Assembly (NCBI RefSeq): GCF_022664455.2
Contig: NZ_JAKRKC020000001.1
Span: 2,857,001-2,921,000 of the forward strand
Source of the DNA: Actinomadura luzonensis
GTDB taxonomy: Bacteria; Actinomycetota; Actinomycetes; Streptosporangiales; Streptosporangiaceae
Direction: 5' to 3'
Length of the DNA stretch: 64,000 bases
In this document: positions 23,343 to 32,098 of the stretch, piece by piece
How the letters are laid out: each line of letters starts with the position of its first letter
Numbering within the stretch: position 1 is the stretch's first letter
Position numbers and translations under genes: made by a program
Notes under the pieces: generated by a model
Database searches by the model: none
The model's input: only the letters and a program-made list of their open reading frames with translations
What the model was told of the DNA's origin: nothing

Positions 23343-26237
23343 GTGACGGCGAACGGCGTCGAGTTCCGCCTGCTGGGTCCGGTGGGAGTCTGGGACGCCG
23401 GGCGGCGCCTCGGCCCGTCCACCGCGCAGCAGCGCACCGTGCTGGCGATGCTGCTGCTCGAACCCGGCCGTCCGGTGCCGGTCGCCCGGCTGGAGACCGC
23501 GCTGTGGGGCGCCGAGCCGCCCGCGTTCTCGCGCAACGCCGTCCAGGGGCACATCTCGCGGCTGCGCCGGCTGCTGGCCCCCTGTCCCGAGGCGGCGCTG
23601 ACCACCTCGGCGCGCGGCTACTGCCTGACCGTCGACCGCGACCGCGTCGACCTGCACCGCTTCCGCGCCCTGACCCGCTCGCCCCACGCCGGGCCCGAGC
23701 AGGCCGCCGGCCTCCTCCGCACGGCCCTGGCGCTCTGGCAGGGGCCGCCCCTCGCGGACGTGGCGGGCCGCTGGCTGGCCGACGTCGTCGTACCCGGCCT
23801 GGAGGAGGAACGGCTGACCGCCCTGGACCGCCGGGCCGAGCTCGACCTGCGCCTCGGCCGCCACCAGGAGGTCGCGGCCGAGCTCGCGCCCCTGGTCGGC
23901 GAGAACCCGCTGCGGGAACGCCTGGTCGCCCTGCTGATGACCGCGCTGCTGCGCGGCGGCCGCCGCAGCGAGGCCCTCGCCGTCTTCCGGCGCGTCCGAC
24001 GGCACTTCGCCGAGGACCTCGGCATCGAGCCGGGGGCCGAGCTGCAACGCCTGCACCAGGCGATCCTCGCCGGCCACGACGAACCACGCCCGAAGGCGAC
24101 GCCCGGGCCGTCGGGCGGCGCGCCCGCCCTGTCCGGACCGTCGGGCGGCGCGCCCTCCCCGCCTCCGCTCGCCGTCCCCCGGCACCTCCCCCCGGACACC
24201 GAGCTGTTCACCGCCCGCGACGACGAACTCGCCGCCCTCGACCGCCTCACCACCTCCGGGACCGCCCTCGCGCCCTGCGTGATCACCGGCACCGGCGGCG
24301 TCGGCAAGACCACGCTCGCCGTGCACTGGGCCCACCGCGTCCGCGACCGTTTCCCCGACGGCCAGCTCTACGTGAACCTCCAGGGCTTCGGCCCCACGCA
24401 CGCCGTCCGCTCCCCGGCCGAGGCGGTGCGGCTGTTCCTGGACGCCCTCCAGGTGCCGCCGCAGCTCGTGCCCGCCACGCTGGAGGCCCAGGCCGGCCTC
24501 TACCGCAGCCTGCTGGCCGAGCGGCGGGTGCTCGTCGTGCTCGACAACGCCCTCGACTGCGACCAGGTCCGCCCGCTGCTGCCGAACGCGCCCGGCTGCC
24601 TCGCCCTGATCACCAGCCGCGCCGAGCTGACCGGCCTGGTCGCGGCGGAGGGCGCCCGCACGCTGTCCCTGGGGCTGCTGCCGCCCGCGCACGCGCGCGA
24701 GCTCCTGACCCGCCGCCTCGGCGCCGGCCAGGTGGACGCGGATCCACAGGCGGTGGACGACATCGTGGACCGGTGCGCGGGCCTGCCGCTGGCCCTCGCC
24801 ATCGTGGCGGCCCGCGCCCAGACCCGGCCCTCCTTCCCCCTCCGCACCCTCATCTCCGACCTCTCCGCCCCGGAGGATCCCGCGGACGAGACGGACAACC
24901 CCGACACGCTGGACGTCCTGGACGGCGGCGACGCGGCCACCAACATGCGCACCGTCCTGTCCTGGTCCTACCGCGCCCTCACCCCGCCCGCCGCCCGCCT
25001 GTTCCGCTTACGCGGCCTCCTCCCGGCCCCGGAGATCTCCACGGCCGCGGCCGCCAGCCTGGCCGGCGTCCCCGTACGGGAGGCCCGCCGGCTCCTCGCC
25101 GAGCTGACCCGGGCCAACCTCGCGACGGAACGCGCCCCGGGCCGCTACGGCTGGCACGACCTGCTCCGCGCGTACGCCGCCGAGCTGACCCGCCTCCACG
25201 ACCCGCCCGCCGAGCGCCACGAGGCCCTGCACCGGCTCTTCGACCACTACCTGCACAGCGCCCGCGCCGGCGACCGGCTGCTCGACCTGCTGCACCGCGT
25301 CCCGCTGGTCCTGCCGCCGCCCCGGCCGGGGGTGGTCCTGGCCCGGCTCACCGACCGGGCGCAGAGCCAGGCGTGGTTCGCCGCCGAGCACCGGACGCTG
25401 CCGGCCGTGATCCGGCACGCCGCGAGGTCCGGATTCGACGCGCACGCCTGGCAGCTCGCGGGCGCCTGCTGGGGCTTCCTGTCCCAGGAGGGACGCTCCG
25501 ACGACCAGGAGGCCATGTTCCGGCTCGCGCTGGAGGCGGCGGAGCGGCTGCGCGACCGGGCCGCCGCCGCGCACGCCCGCGTCGGCCTGGCCCACGCCCT
25601 CACCCGGCTCGGCCAGGACGCGGCGGGCGAGGCCCACCTGCGGGCCGCGTACGAGCTGTTCGGCGGCCTCGGCGACCCCGCCGGGCAGGCCCGCTGCCTG
25701 GTCTACCTGAGCGTGCTGAAGGACCGCCACGCCGAGCACCGGGCGGGCCTGGCCCTGAGCGAGGAGGCGCTACGGCTCTACCGCGCGGCCGGCGACCGCG
25801 CGGGCGAGGGCCGCGTGCTCAACAACATCGGCTGGTTCCACGCCCAGCTCGGCGCGCACGAGCAGGCCCTGCGCCGCTGCCGCGAGGCCCTGGCCGTCCA
25901 CCGCGAGCTGGACGACCTGCCCGGCGAGTCCGCCACCCTCGACAGCCTGGGCCACATCCACCACCTGCTCGGCCAGTACGAGGAGGCGATCGCCTACTAC
26001 CGGCGCTCCCTGACCTGGCGCGGCGGCGGCAAACGCGCGCTGGGCGCCCGCACCCTGCGCCGCCTCGGCGAGGCCCAGCTCGCCGCGGGACACCCGCAGG
26101 AGGGCGCGGAAACCCTCCGCGAGGCCCTGACCCTGCTCACCGAGCTCTCCCCGGGCGACGCCGAAGCCCTCCGCGTCCGCCTCGCCACCCTGCGGCCCGA
26201 GCCGTCGGTCACCGGTGACAGGGGTGACGCACCATGA
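23343..26237 (+). CDS. SARP-family regulator with NTPase and TPR domains (AfsR-like)
   Basis: 964 aa from GTG 23343 (AGGAG at 23334-23338). An OmpR-type winged helix opens it (VEFRLLGPVGVWDAGRRL, to about 90) and is followed by the BTAD helical domain (about 95-245, ending FAEDLGIEPGAELQRLHQAIL). A Pro-rich linker leads to an NB-ARC/STAND NTPase with P-loop GTGGVGKTT (about 314-322) and LVVLDNALD as Walker B. TPR repeats fill 690-930 (GEGRVLNNIGWFHAQLGAHEQAL and similar). AfsR-like proteins activate secondary-metabolite genes. Divergence from the peptide-ThiF-M50 operon makes that its probable target. It overlaps the convergent GNAT gene by 29 bases. Confidence 0.92.
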   Translation: MTANGVEFRLLGPVGVWDAGRRLGPSTAQQRTVLAMLLLEPGRPVPVARLETALWGAEPPAFSRNAVQGHISRLRRLLAPCPEAALTTSARGYCLTVDRDRVDLHRFRALTRSPHAGPEQAAGLLRTALALWQGPPLADVAGRWLADVVVPGLEEERLTALDRRAELDLRLGRHQEVAAELAPLVGENPLRERLVALLMTALLRGGRRSEALAVFRRVRRHFAEDLGIEPGAELQRLHQAILAGHDEPRPKATPGPSGGAPALSGPSGGAPSPPPLAVPRHLPPDTELFTARDDELAALDRLTTSGTALAPCVITGTGGVGKTTLAVHWAHRVRDRFPDGQLYVNLQGFGPTHAVRSPAEAVRLFLDALQVPPQLVPATLEAQAGLYRSLLAERRVLVVLDNALDCDQVRPLLPNAPGCLALITSRAELTGLVAAEGARTLSLGLLPPAHARELLTRRLGAGQVDADPQAVDDIVDRCAGLPLALAIVAARAQTRPSFPLRTLISDLSAPEDPADETDNPDTLDVLDGGDAATNMRTVLSWSYRALTPPAARLFRLRGLLPAPEISTAAAASLAGVPVREARRLLAELTRANLATERAPGRYGWHDLLRAYAAELTRLHDPPAERHEALHRLFDHYLHSARAGDRLLDLLHRVPLVLPPPRPGVVLARLTDRAQSQAWFAAEHRTLPAVIRHAARSGFDAHAWQLAGACWGFLSQEGRSDDQEAMFRLALEAAERLRDRAAAAHARVGLAHALTRLGQDAAGEAHLRAAYELFGGLGDPAGQARCLVYLSVLKDRHAEHRAGLALSEEALRLYRAAGDRAGEGRVLNNIGWFHAQLGAHEQALRRCREALAVHRELDDLPGESATLDSLGHIHHLLGQYEEAIAYYRRSLTWRGGGKRALGARTLRRLGEAQLAAGHPQEGAETLREALTLLTELSPGDAEALRVRLATLRPEPSVTGDRGDAP

Positions 26238-26655
26238 ACACGTCCACCTCGTCCTCGCGCTCCGTCACGAACCCGTGCCGCTCGTAGAGCCGGCGCGCCG
26301 CGCTGCCCTGCAACACGTTCAGCCGCACGACCGTCCCCTCCCGGTCGCACCGCTCCAGCAACTCCCGCAACACCCCGGACCCGATCCCCCTGCCCTGCCA
26401 CGCCGGGTCCAGGAAGAAGTGCTCCAGCCAGTGACAGCCCTCCGCGGGCCGCAGGGCGACGCACCCGCCGAACGCCCCGCCCAGCTCGATCACCCAGGCG
26501 TGCTCCGGCACGTACGCGTCCCGGAACCGCTGCCGCACCCGATGCTCGTCGAACCGCCCCAGCCGCACCAGATCCGGCCGCATCACCACGGCCCGCAACT
26601 CGGCGATCATCTCGACATCTTGCGACAAAGCTGGCCGAAGCTCCCAATCCGCCAT
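26209..26655 (-). CDS. GNAT-family N-acetyltransferase
   Basis: 148 aa. Start at ATG 26655 gives MADWELRPALSQDVEMIAEL, a normal GNAT N-terminus; an upstream in-frame ATG at 26694 is less likely. The acetyl-CoA loop is PAWQGRGIGSGVLRELL (Q/RxxGxG/A), and LNVLQGSAARRLYERHGF is motif B. It acetylates a small amine or protein; substrate unknown. It is convergent with the SARP gene. Confidence 0.88.
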   Translation of the reverse strand: MADWELRPALSQDVEMIAELRAVVMRPDLVRLGRFDEHRVRQRFRDAYVPEHAWVIELGGAFGGCVALRPAEGCHWLEHFFLDPAWQGRGIGSGVLRELLERCDREGTVVRLNVLQGSAARRLYERHGFVTEREDEVDVFMVRHPCHR

Positions 26656-26723
26656 GATCGCGATGTTATCGCCACCATCCGCCCACCCCGACAAGCCCTA
26701 CCGCCGCCCCGCCCGGCGAGGAA

Positions 26724-27950
26724 TCAGGCGGTGATCCGGGTCATCTCCCGTAGCTCTCCCCGGGTCGACTCGCAGTCCATCGCCCGCAGCCGGGCCAGCA
26801 CCCGTCCGGCGTCCGCGTTGAACCGCAGCTCCTCCGGGCAGCCTTCGACGATCCGCCACAGCAGCGCCATGGCCGCGCCGGAGTCGCCCTCCATGGCGTG
26901 CGCGGTGGCCACGGCCAGCAGGTGCCGCGCCTGGCGGTCCCTGTCGGGCAGGCGGTCGGCGTCGACGTCCGCCGCGAGCCGGACGGCCCGCGCGTACCGG
27001 CCGGTCCGGACGGCGACCGCCACGCGGTGCACGTCCACCTCCAGCGCGAACTCCGGGCCCAGCCGGTCGCCGATCTTGCGGGCGTGGTTCAGCAGCTCCT
27101 CGGCACGCAGCACGTCGCTCTCCTCGGCGGCGGCGAGCGCGGCCGTCAGGTAGCAGAGCCCGGTGACCTGCGGCGATCCGGGCCGCTCGTCGATCACCGC
27201 GAGGCACAGCCGCCGCGCGTCGGCGTACCGGCCGAGCGAGACGAGCACGCCCGCGACCTCGGCCTGGGTGATCGCCGAGCCCGCCGCTGAGCCCGCCGCT
27301 GAGCCCGCCGCTGAGCCCGCCGCTGAGCCCGCCGCTGAGCCCGCCGCTGAGCCCGCCGACGAGCCCGCCGACGAGCCCGCTGACGAGGCCACCGCGCGGT
27401 CGGCGGCGAGCAGGGCGAGCGCGTACTGGCCGCTGCTGCGCAGCAGCGCCGTGAACAGCCGGTACACCTCGGTGAGGCCGGCCGCGGCGGTCTCCCGGTC
27501 CGCGCCGGTGGCGTCCCTGGCCGACCGGTCGGCCATCGACAGCAGCGGCGGCAGGCGTCGGCGCGTCTCGGTGTAGCGGCGGGGGGAGCGCTGCCAGATC
27601 TCCCAGGCCGCCGTCACGTGCTGCCGCACGCGTGTCACGTTCTCGGCCGCCTCGCCGGTGGGCCGGCCGGGCAGCAGCAGCGCGTTCCCGACCTCGTCGG
27701 GCTCGGGGTGGTCGCAGGCGGGCGGGAGTCTCGTGCGGCCGGCGACGAGCTCGGACAGGTCCTCGACGTGCAGCACTTCGGCGATCCGCATGATGGTCGA
27801 CAGCCGGTCCAGGGGCCGTACCCCGTTCTCGACCAGGCGGAGCCATTCCTCGCTGCAGCCGACCAGGTCGGCCAGGATCCGTCGGGTGAGGCCGCGCGAG
27901 CGGCGCCTGGCCATGATCCGCGCGCCGTCGACCAGGAAATCGCCGACCAT
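26724..27950 (-). CDS. XRE-family regulator with TPR-like C-terminus and AAGS repeat linker
   Basis: 408 aa from ATG 27950. The Cro/C1-type helix-turn-helix is TRRILADLVGCSEEWLRLVENG (about 22-43), an actinobacterial variant. Helical TPR-type repeats fill the C-terminal two thirds (GSPQVTGLCYLTAALAAAEE, DSGAAMALLWRIVEG). Between them a low-complexity linker is made of nine tetrapeptides (SSAG then AAGS), encoded by a 12-bp tandem repeat. It is divergent from the desulfurase-methyltransferase gene, which it probably controls, and overlaps no promoter element of it by eye. Proteins of this plan often respond to peptides or metabolites. Confidence 0.85.
   Translation of the reverse strand: MVGDFLVDGARIMARRRSRGLTRRILADLVGCSEEWLRLVENGVRPLDRLSTIMRIAEVLHVEDLSELVAGRTRLPPACDHPEPDEVGNALLLPGRPTGEAAENVTRVRQHVTAAWEIWQRSPRRYTETRRRLPPLLSMADRSARDATGADRETAAAGLTEVYRLFTALLRSSGQYALALLAADRAVASSAGSSAGSSAGSAAGSAAGSAAGSAAGSAAGSAAGSAITQAEVAGVLVSLGRYADARRLCLAVIDERPGSPQVTGLCYLTAALAAAEESDVLRAEELLNHARKIGDRLGPEFALEVDVHRVAVAVRTGRYARAVRLAADVDADRLPDRDRQARHLLAVATAHAMEGDSGAAMALLWRIVEGCPEELRFNADAGRVLARLRAMDCESTRGELREMTRITA
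27277..27384. repeat. 12-bp tandem repeat, nine units, within the XRE regulator
   Basis: Six exact GAGCCCGCCGCT units (27277-27348), then two GAGCCCGCCGAC and one GAGCCCGCTGAC. Unit length is a multiple of three, so copy-number change only lengthens or shortens the protein linker. The uniform left block suggests recent expansion by slippage. Confidence 0.95.
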
Positions 27951-28038
27951 GCTGCCACAGTAGGTGAGGAATCCGCGGCCCTCGGTGGCCGGAAACGACG
28001 GCAACTCCTTGCCACCCTATCCTCCCTGGAATGTGGGT

Positions 28039-28072
28039 TATACTGGAGGGTTCGGCATGACACAACTCCAGT
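28039..28072 (+). promoter_or_regulatory. Promoter -10 and inverted repeat before the desulfurase fusion
   Basis: A near-consensus TATACT (28039-28044) lies 92 bp before the ATG. Overlapping it, ACTGGAG (28042-28048) pairs with CTCCAGT (28066-28072). A related CTGGA occurs at 28026. The placement suits a repressor site for the adjacent XRE regulator. No good -35 is apparent. Confidence 0.45.
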
Positions 28073-28135
28073 TGGATCTAGCCGGTCGGGCTCCGCCGAC
28101 ACTGCCGCTACACCGTTCGGCAGGAGGAGACCACG

Positions 28136-30172
28136 ATGGCGATCGACGTCGAGTCGATTCGGAAGGAATTCCCGTTCTTCGAAACCGCCCCTGACGAGTC
28201 CCGCCCACCCGTGTACCTCGACAGCGCCGCCACCACCCAGAAACCCGCCGCCGTCCTGGACGCGCTGCAGCACTACTACGTCCGCACCAACGCGAACGTG
28301 CACCGGGGCGTGTACCGGCTGGCCGTCCAGGCGACCGAGCTGTACGAAGGGGCGCGAAACAAGATCGCCGCGTTCGTGCGCGCACCGCGGGCCGAGGAGA
28401 TTGTGTTCACCAAGAACGCGACCGAGGCCGTCAACCTGCTGGCCAACTCCCTCATCTGGGCCGACGGGCGGCTCCGCGTCGGCCCCGGCGACGAGATCGT
28501 CCTGACCGAGATGGAGCACCACTCCAACCTGATCCCCTGGCGGCTGCTGGCCGAGCGGGTGGGGGCGACGGTCCGCTACCTCGGCATCACCGACGACGGC
28601 CGCCTCGACCTCTCCGACCTGCACGAGAAGATCAACGAGCGCACCAAGGTCGTCGCGGCCGTGCACGCCTCGAACATCCTGGGCACCGTGAACCCGGTCG
28701 CGACCATCGCCGCCCGCGCCCACGAGGTCGGCGCCCTGATGGTCGTGGACGCGGCCCAGTCGGTGCCGCACCTCGGCATCGACGTGACGGCGCTGGGGGC
28801 CGACTTCGTCACGTTCTCCGGCCACAAGATGTGCGGCCCCACCGGCATCGGCGCCCTGTGGGGCCGGCACGAGCTCCTGGAAGCGCTCCCGCCCTTCCTC
28901 GGCGGCGGCGAGATGATCGAGCACGTCGCGGTGGACGCGATGCACTACGCCGCGCCCCCGCTGAAGTTCGAGGCCGGCACGCCCCCGGTCGCGCAGGCCG
29001 TCGGCCTCGGCGCCGCCTGCGACTTCCTGAGCGAGCTCGGCATGGACGCGATCGCCGCCCACGACCAGGCCCTCATCGAGTACGCCCTGGACCGGCTCGG
29101 CGGCGTGCCCGGCATCCGCTTCATCGGCCCGACCGACACCGCGAACCGGCTGCCGCTGCTGTCGTTCGTGGTGAACGGCATCCCGCTCCAGCGCATGCGC
29201 GCGAGCCTGGACGAAGCGGGCATCGCCGTCCGGTCCGGCAACCACTGCGCGCAGCTCGCGTGCAGCCGGTTCGGCGTGCCCGCCGCGATCCGGGCCTCGT
29301 TCTACCTGTACAACTCCCCGGACGAGGTCGACATTCTCGCCGAGACCCTGGAGACGGCCACGAGGTCCCGGGCCGCCGTCACCGCGGACACCGGCTTCGG
29401 CGTCGACCAGGTACGGCCCTACCAGGACGTCCTGCTCCCGTCGATCTTCCAGCCGTGGGCCGAGCACCTGGTCGAGACGCTGGCGCCGGCCCCCGGCACC
29501 AAGGCGCTCGACGTCGGCACCGGCCCGGGAACCGTCGCCCGGGTGCTCGCCAGGGCGATCGGCCCCACCGGCGCGGTGGTCGGCACCGACCCCAACCCCG
29601 CCATGCTCACCCTCGCCGCCGAGCTCCCCGCCGTCGACGGCGCCCCCATCCAGTACTCGGAATGCGGCGCCACCCCGCTGCACGTGTCCGACCACGCGTT
29701 CGACCTGATCACCATGCAGCAGGTGCTGCAGTTCGTCCCCGACCGGGGCGCGGCGCTGGCCGAGCTGCGCCGGGCCGCCCGCCCCGGCGCGCGGATCGCC
29801 ATCGCCACCTGGCAGCCTCTGCACCGCAACCCGCTCTTCCGCGCCCTGCACGACGCCGTCGCCACCGTCCTCGGCCCCGACCTGGCGGCGCTCTTCGAGG
29901 AACCATGGTCCCTGCCCGGCACGGAGGTCGCCACGCTGGCGAAGGAGGTCGGCTTCGTGGACGTCGAACTCCGCGACCGCACGCTGCCCACCACCGTTCC
30001 CGGCGGGCCTGACGCCCTCTGCTGCCTGTTCGACTTCTCCGCGATCAGCCCGTACGCCGGACCGCGCCGCGCCGACCTGGTGGCGGCCGTACGCGCGAAC
30101 CTGGCGCACTGCACGGACGCCGCCGGCGTCCACTCGGAGACCGCGGCGACCCTGGTCACCGCCCGAGCCTGA
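28136..30172 (+). CDS. Cysteine desulfurase (SufS-like) fused to SAM methyltransferase
   Basis: 678 aa, with GGAGGAG upstream. Residues 1-412 are a class-V PLP enzyme close to SufS. They include YLDSAATTQKPAAV, EMEHHSNLIPW and DAAQSVPHLGID, with the PLP lysine in FSGHKMCGPTG (Lys231) and the catalytic cysteine in SGNHCAQ (Cys371). Residues about 440-678 are a complete methyltransferase with motif I ALDVGTGPGTVARVLA (457-472), VGTDPNPAML and DLITMQQVLQF. SufS normally stands alone with SufU/SufBCD, none of which is here. The fusion suggests that mobilised sulfur, or a product carrying it, is methylated. A terminator follows directly. It is divergent from the XRE-TPR regulator. Confidence 0.88.
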   Translation: MAIDVESIRKEFPFFETAPDESRPPVYLDSAATTQKPAAVLDALQHYYVRTNANVHRGVYRLAVQATELYEGARNKIAAFVRAPRAEEIVFTKNATEAVNLLANSLIWADGRLRVGPGDEIVLTEMEHHSNLIPWRLLAERVGATVRYLGITDDGRLDLSDLHEKINERTKVVAAVHASNILGTVNPVATIAARAHEVGALMVVDAAQSVPHLGIDVTALGADFVTFSGHKMCGPTGIGALWGRHELLEALPPFLGGGEMIEHVAVDAMHYAAPPLKFEAGTPPVAQAVGLGAACDFLSELGMDAIAAHDQALIEYALDRLGGVPGIRFIGPTDTANRLPLLSFVVNGIPLQRMRASLDEAGIAVRSGNHCAQLACSRFGVPAAIRASFYLYNSPDEVDILAETLETATRSRAAVTADTGFGVDQVRPYQDVLLPSIFQPWAEHLVETLAPAPGTKALDVGTGPGTVARVLARAIGPTGAVVGTDPNPAMLTLAAELPAVDGAPIQYSECGATPLHVSDHAFDLITMQQVLQFVPDRGAALAELRRAARPGARIAIATWQPLHRNPLFRALHDAVATVLGPDLAALFEEPWSLPGTEVATLAKEVGFVDVELRDRTLPTTVPGGPDALCCLFDFSAISPYAGPRRADLVAAVRANLAHCTDAAGVHSETAATLVTARA

Positions 30173-30176
30173 CCGC

Positions 30177-30210
30177 GAAGGCCACTTCCCACCCTCGGGA
30201 AGTGGCCTTC
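30177..30210 (+). terminator. Perfect 14-bp stem terminator of the desulfurase fusion
   Basis: Arms 30177-30190 and 30197-30210 are exact complements around a six-base ACCCTC loop, beginning 4 bp after the stop codon. No T-run. Confidence 0.8.
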
Positions 30211-30324
30211 CCTGCGCCCGTCGCAGCCACTCAAGAGCCCGCCTGTCCGGCAGGACCTCCGGCCGCCTACGATCCGCCCACGGCGCCTACCTCCTCCGGA
30301 GGGCACGAGGCGGAGGGCACGGCG

Positions 30325-30489
30325 ATGTGGCTGCTCCCCAGCCCGCCCGCCGAGGCGGCCGTGATGACGGCGTGGGCCGAACACGGTCACCCGCTGCTGT
30401 CGTGGAGCGACGACCTGCTGTTCTTCGCGGTCATCTGCTGGGAAGCCGCTGCCCGCGGCCTCTCCGGCCCGCGCGAGACCGAGCCGTAG
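30325..30489 (+). CDS. Small hypothetical protein
   Basis: 54 aa from ATG 30325, with GGAGGG eight bases upstream. It reads MWLLPSPPAEAAVMTAWAEH, followed by a weakly hydrophobic stretch (LLFFAVICWEAAARGL). Not recognised. It lies at the edge where backbone gives way to the decayed island. Because an upstream in-frame start also exists, the N-terminus is uncertain. Confidence 0.4.
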   Translation: MWLLPSPPAEAAVMTAWAEHGHPLLSWSDDLLFFAVICWEAAARGLSGPRETEP

Positions 30490-30507
30490 GCGCGGATCAA
30501 CGGGAGA

Positions 30508-30612
30508 GTGACCGCCCTCGTTGCGCTCGTCGTCCTCCTGCTCGCGGTGGGGCGCCTGGTCGCGGTATCGGTCGCCGCGTGGCGCGTGCTCCTCACCCTG
30601 ACGACCGCCTGA
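30508..30612 (+). CDS. 34-aa single-pass membrane peptide
   Basis: GTG start; the product is a single hydrophobic helix, VTALVALVVLLLAVGRLVAV, followed by SVAAWRVLLTLTTA. GGGAG lies only one base before the GTG, so expression is uncertain. It follows the small protein gene by 18 bases. A chance ORF is quite possible. Confidence 0.3.
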   Translation: MTALVALVVLLLAVGRLVAVSVAAWRVLLTLTTA

Positions 30613-30650
30613 ACCCCGCCGGCCCGGACAGCGCGCCCTATGGTTCTTTC

Positions 30651-31115
30651 ATGAACGAGGCACTGCGGCTGGCGCCCATCACCCCTGCCAACATCGAACT
30701 GGCCATCGCTGTGAAAGTCCGCCCCGACCAGGAGCATTTCGTCTCGCCGGTGGTGAAGTCCCTCGCAGAGGCCTACGTACAGCCACAGGTCGCCTAGCCT
30801 CGCCTCATCCTGGACGGCGACCGTCCCGTCGGATTCCTCATGGCCTTTCTCGACATCGACTGGGACGGCAAGGGCGTCGATTTCCGATCAGGCTTGTGGC
30901 GCCTCAACGTGATACCCGAAGCATAAGGACAAGGCGTCGGCCGATTCGCCGTCAGGGCCGTGGCCGCCGAGATCAAGCGCCGCGGCGGCAGGCGCATGTA
31001 CGTCTCGTGGGAGCCGGGAGAAGGCGGACCCGAGAACTTCTACCTGAAGCTCGGCTTCCAGCTGACGGGCGAGGTGAGCGGCGGCCAGCGAGTCGGAGTA
31101 CTGGACCTGCGCTGA
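30651..31115 (+). pseudogene. GNAT acetyltransferase with two in-frame stop codons
   Basis: A 154-codon frame reads as one acetyltransferase from ATG 30651 (MNEALRLAPITPANIELAIA) to TGA 31113-31115. It is broken by TAG at 30795-30797 and TAA at 30924-30926. The frame is otherwise intact: PVGFLMAFLDID, LNVIPEA(stop)GQGVGRFAVRAV (acetyl-CoA loop) and PGEGGPENFYLKLGFQLTGE are all in register. The TAA sits inside the cofactor loop, where families usually have Gln or Tyr, so it fits a C-to-T change. Similar to spermidine-type acetyltransferases. Recently inactivated, since no indel is present. Confidence 0.85.
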
Positions 31116-31208
31116 AAGCCCGGGGGCACACCACAGAGGATCGAACTGCATCAAACCGCGCTCCGCACCCCGAGCCCGACCTGGCCTGTTCGCCTGTGAG
31201 TGATCGTC

Positions 31209-31544
31209 ATGGAACCCTGCCAGCCGCGAGATCGTTATTCCCCACGGCAACTGCTGCATCGATTCGACAAGAGAGACCAGCGCCCTATGGCACGGCTTCG
31301 CCATGATGAGCAGGAAATGGGCCGGACCATCGCGGAGGCTCGGCGGGCCTATCAAGAAGGCCGTGAGGTCTTCGTGTTCCGACTCCGGGTCAAGCCCGAA
31401 AGGATGCGCGCATGGGCGGTGCCGGAGGCCCCCGAACTGATCGAGGGCGTCGAGCGTGAAGGATGGTATCTCAGCCACGTGTCGGAAAGCCTGATCGGAG
31501 ATGCGCACCCGCTGATGACCTGTATCCTCCGTCGCCGCCGCTGA
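31209..31544 (+). CDS. Hypothetical protein, DUF4177-like
   Basis: 111 aa from ATG 31209; starts at 31200 (GTG) or 31287 (ATG, MARLRHDEQEM) are alternatives. The second half (GREVFVFRLRVKPER, ELIEGVEREGWYLSHVSES, MTCILRRRR) resembles small actinobacterial proteins with a beta-alpha-beta fold in which a Trp-containing helix-strand step ends in a basic FRR-type tail. Function unknown. Its GC is lower than that of the flanking backbone, and it sits among pseudogenes in the island. Confidence 0.5.
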   Translation: MEPCQPRDRYSPRQLLHRFDKRDQRPMARLRHDEQEMGRTIAEARRAYQEGREVFVFRLRVKPERMRAWAVPEAPELIEGVEREGWYLSHVSESLIGDAHPLMTCILRRRR

Positions 31545-31604
31545 TCGCAGAGCGTTGTGCGCTGGGGTTGGACAATGCCGCGGCGCGGACAACAAGATCT
31601 CGGC

Positions 31605-32098
31605 ATGGGAACCGACATCCACGGATTCATCGAGTGCCGCACCTGGACTCCCGGTCTCGATGTCGGCGAGACCGCCTGGTGCGCTGCTGCTGCGAACTCC
31701 GAAGAGACAATCGAAGGCTTCGTAGTCTCTCAGGCCACTGGCGACCGGTAGAGGTCACCACGACCGACTGGGACGAACCCGCCCTCCACTCGACCGACAT
31801 GGCCCAGCACCGGCAGCTTCCCGATCACGACCCGGAACTCGTCCACCGCTCGGTATGGAGCCGCAGATTCGCTCGGGTGAGTGGCGTGGACACCTTGACG
31901 GTCGACCCTCATCAGGTTGCCGTGCTTTGGGCGGAGGGCACCGAGTGGAGGGATGGAGACACCGTCTTCCGCGTCGAACGTGCCACGCGCCGCCGCGCCG
32001 TGCCACCCGACAGCCTCTGGCAGGGTATGGACAGTGAGGCTCTCCAACCTGATCGCGCTGATCAGCAGGGACGACGCTGGTTCCCAGTGAGACAGTAG
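31605..32098 (+). pseudogene. Degraded gene of the MGTDIHGF family
   Basis: The start MGTDIHGFIECRTW is characteristic of a conserved actinobacterial hypothetical family. That frame stops at 31751 after 48 codons. Plausible continuation appears in another frame from about 31757 to 32098 (TDWDEPALHSTD, HRSVWSRRFARVSGVD, TVFRVERATRRRAVPPDS). The middle is missing or shifted. So one frameshift or deletion, and probably a rearranged 3' end, have destroyed it. About 230 bases that follow (32099-32328) show nothing I can identify. Confidence 0.45.

Noticed and set aside
27277..27384. CRISPR array
   Set aside because: Units are 12 bp with no spacers and are in frame within a protein gene; it is a minisatellite.
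30202..30324. N-terminal extension of the 54-aa protein
   Set aside because: The extension overlaps the right arm of the perfect terminator hairpin (to 30210) and is Pro/Ala/Thr low-complexity.
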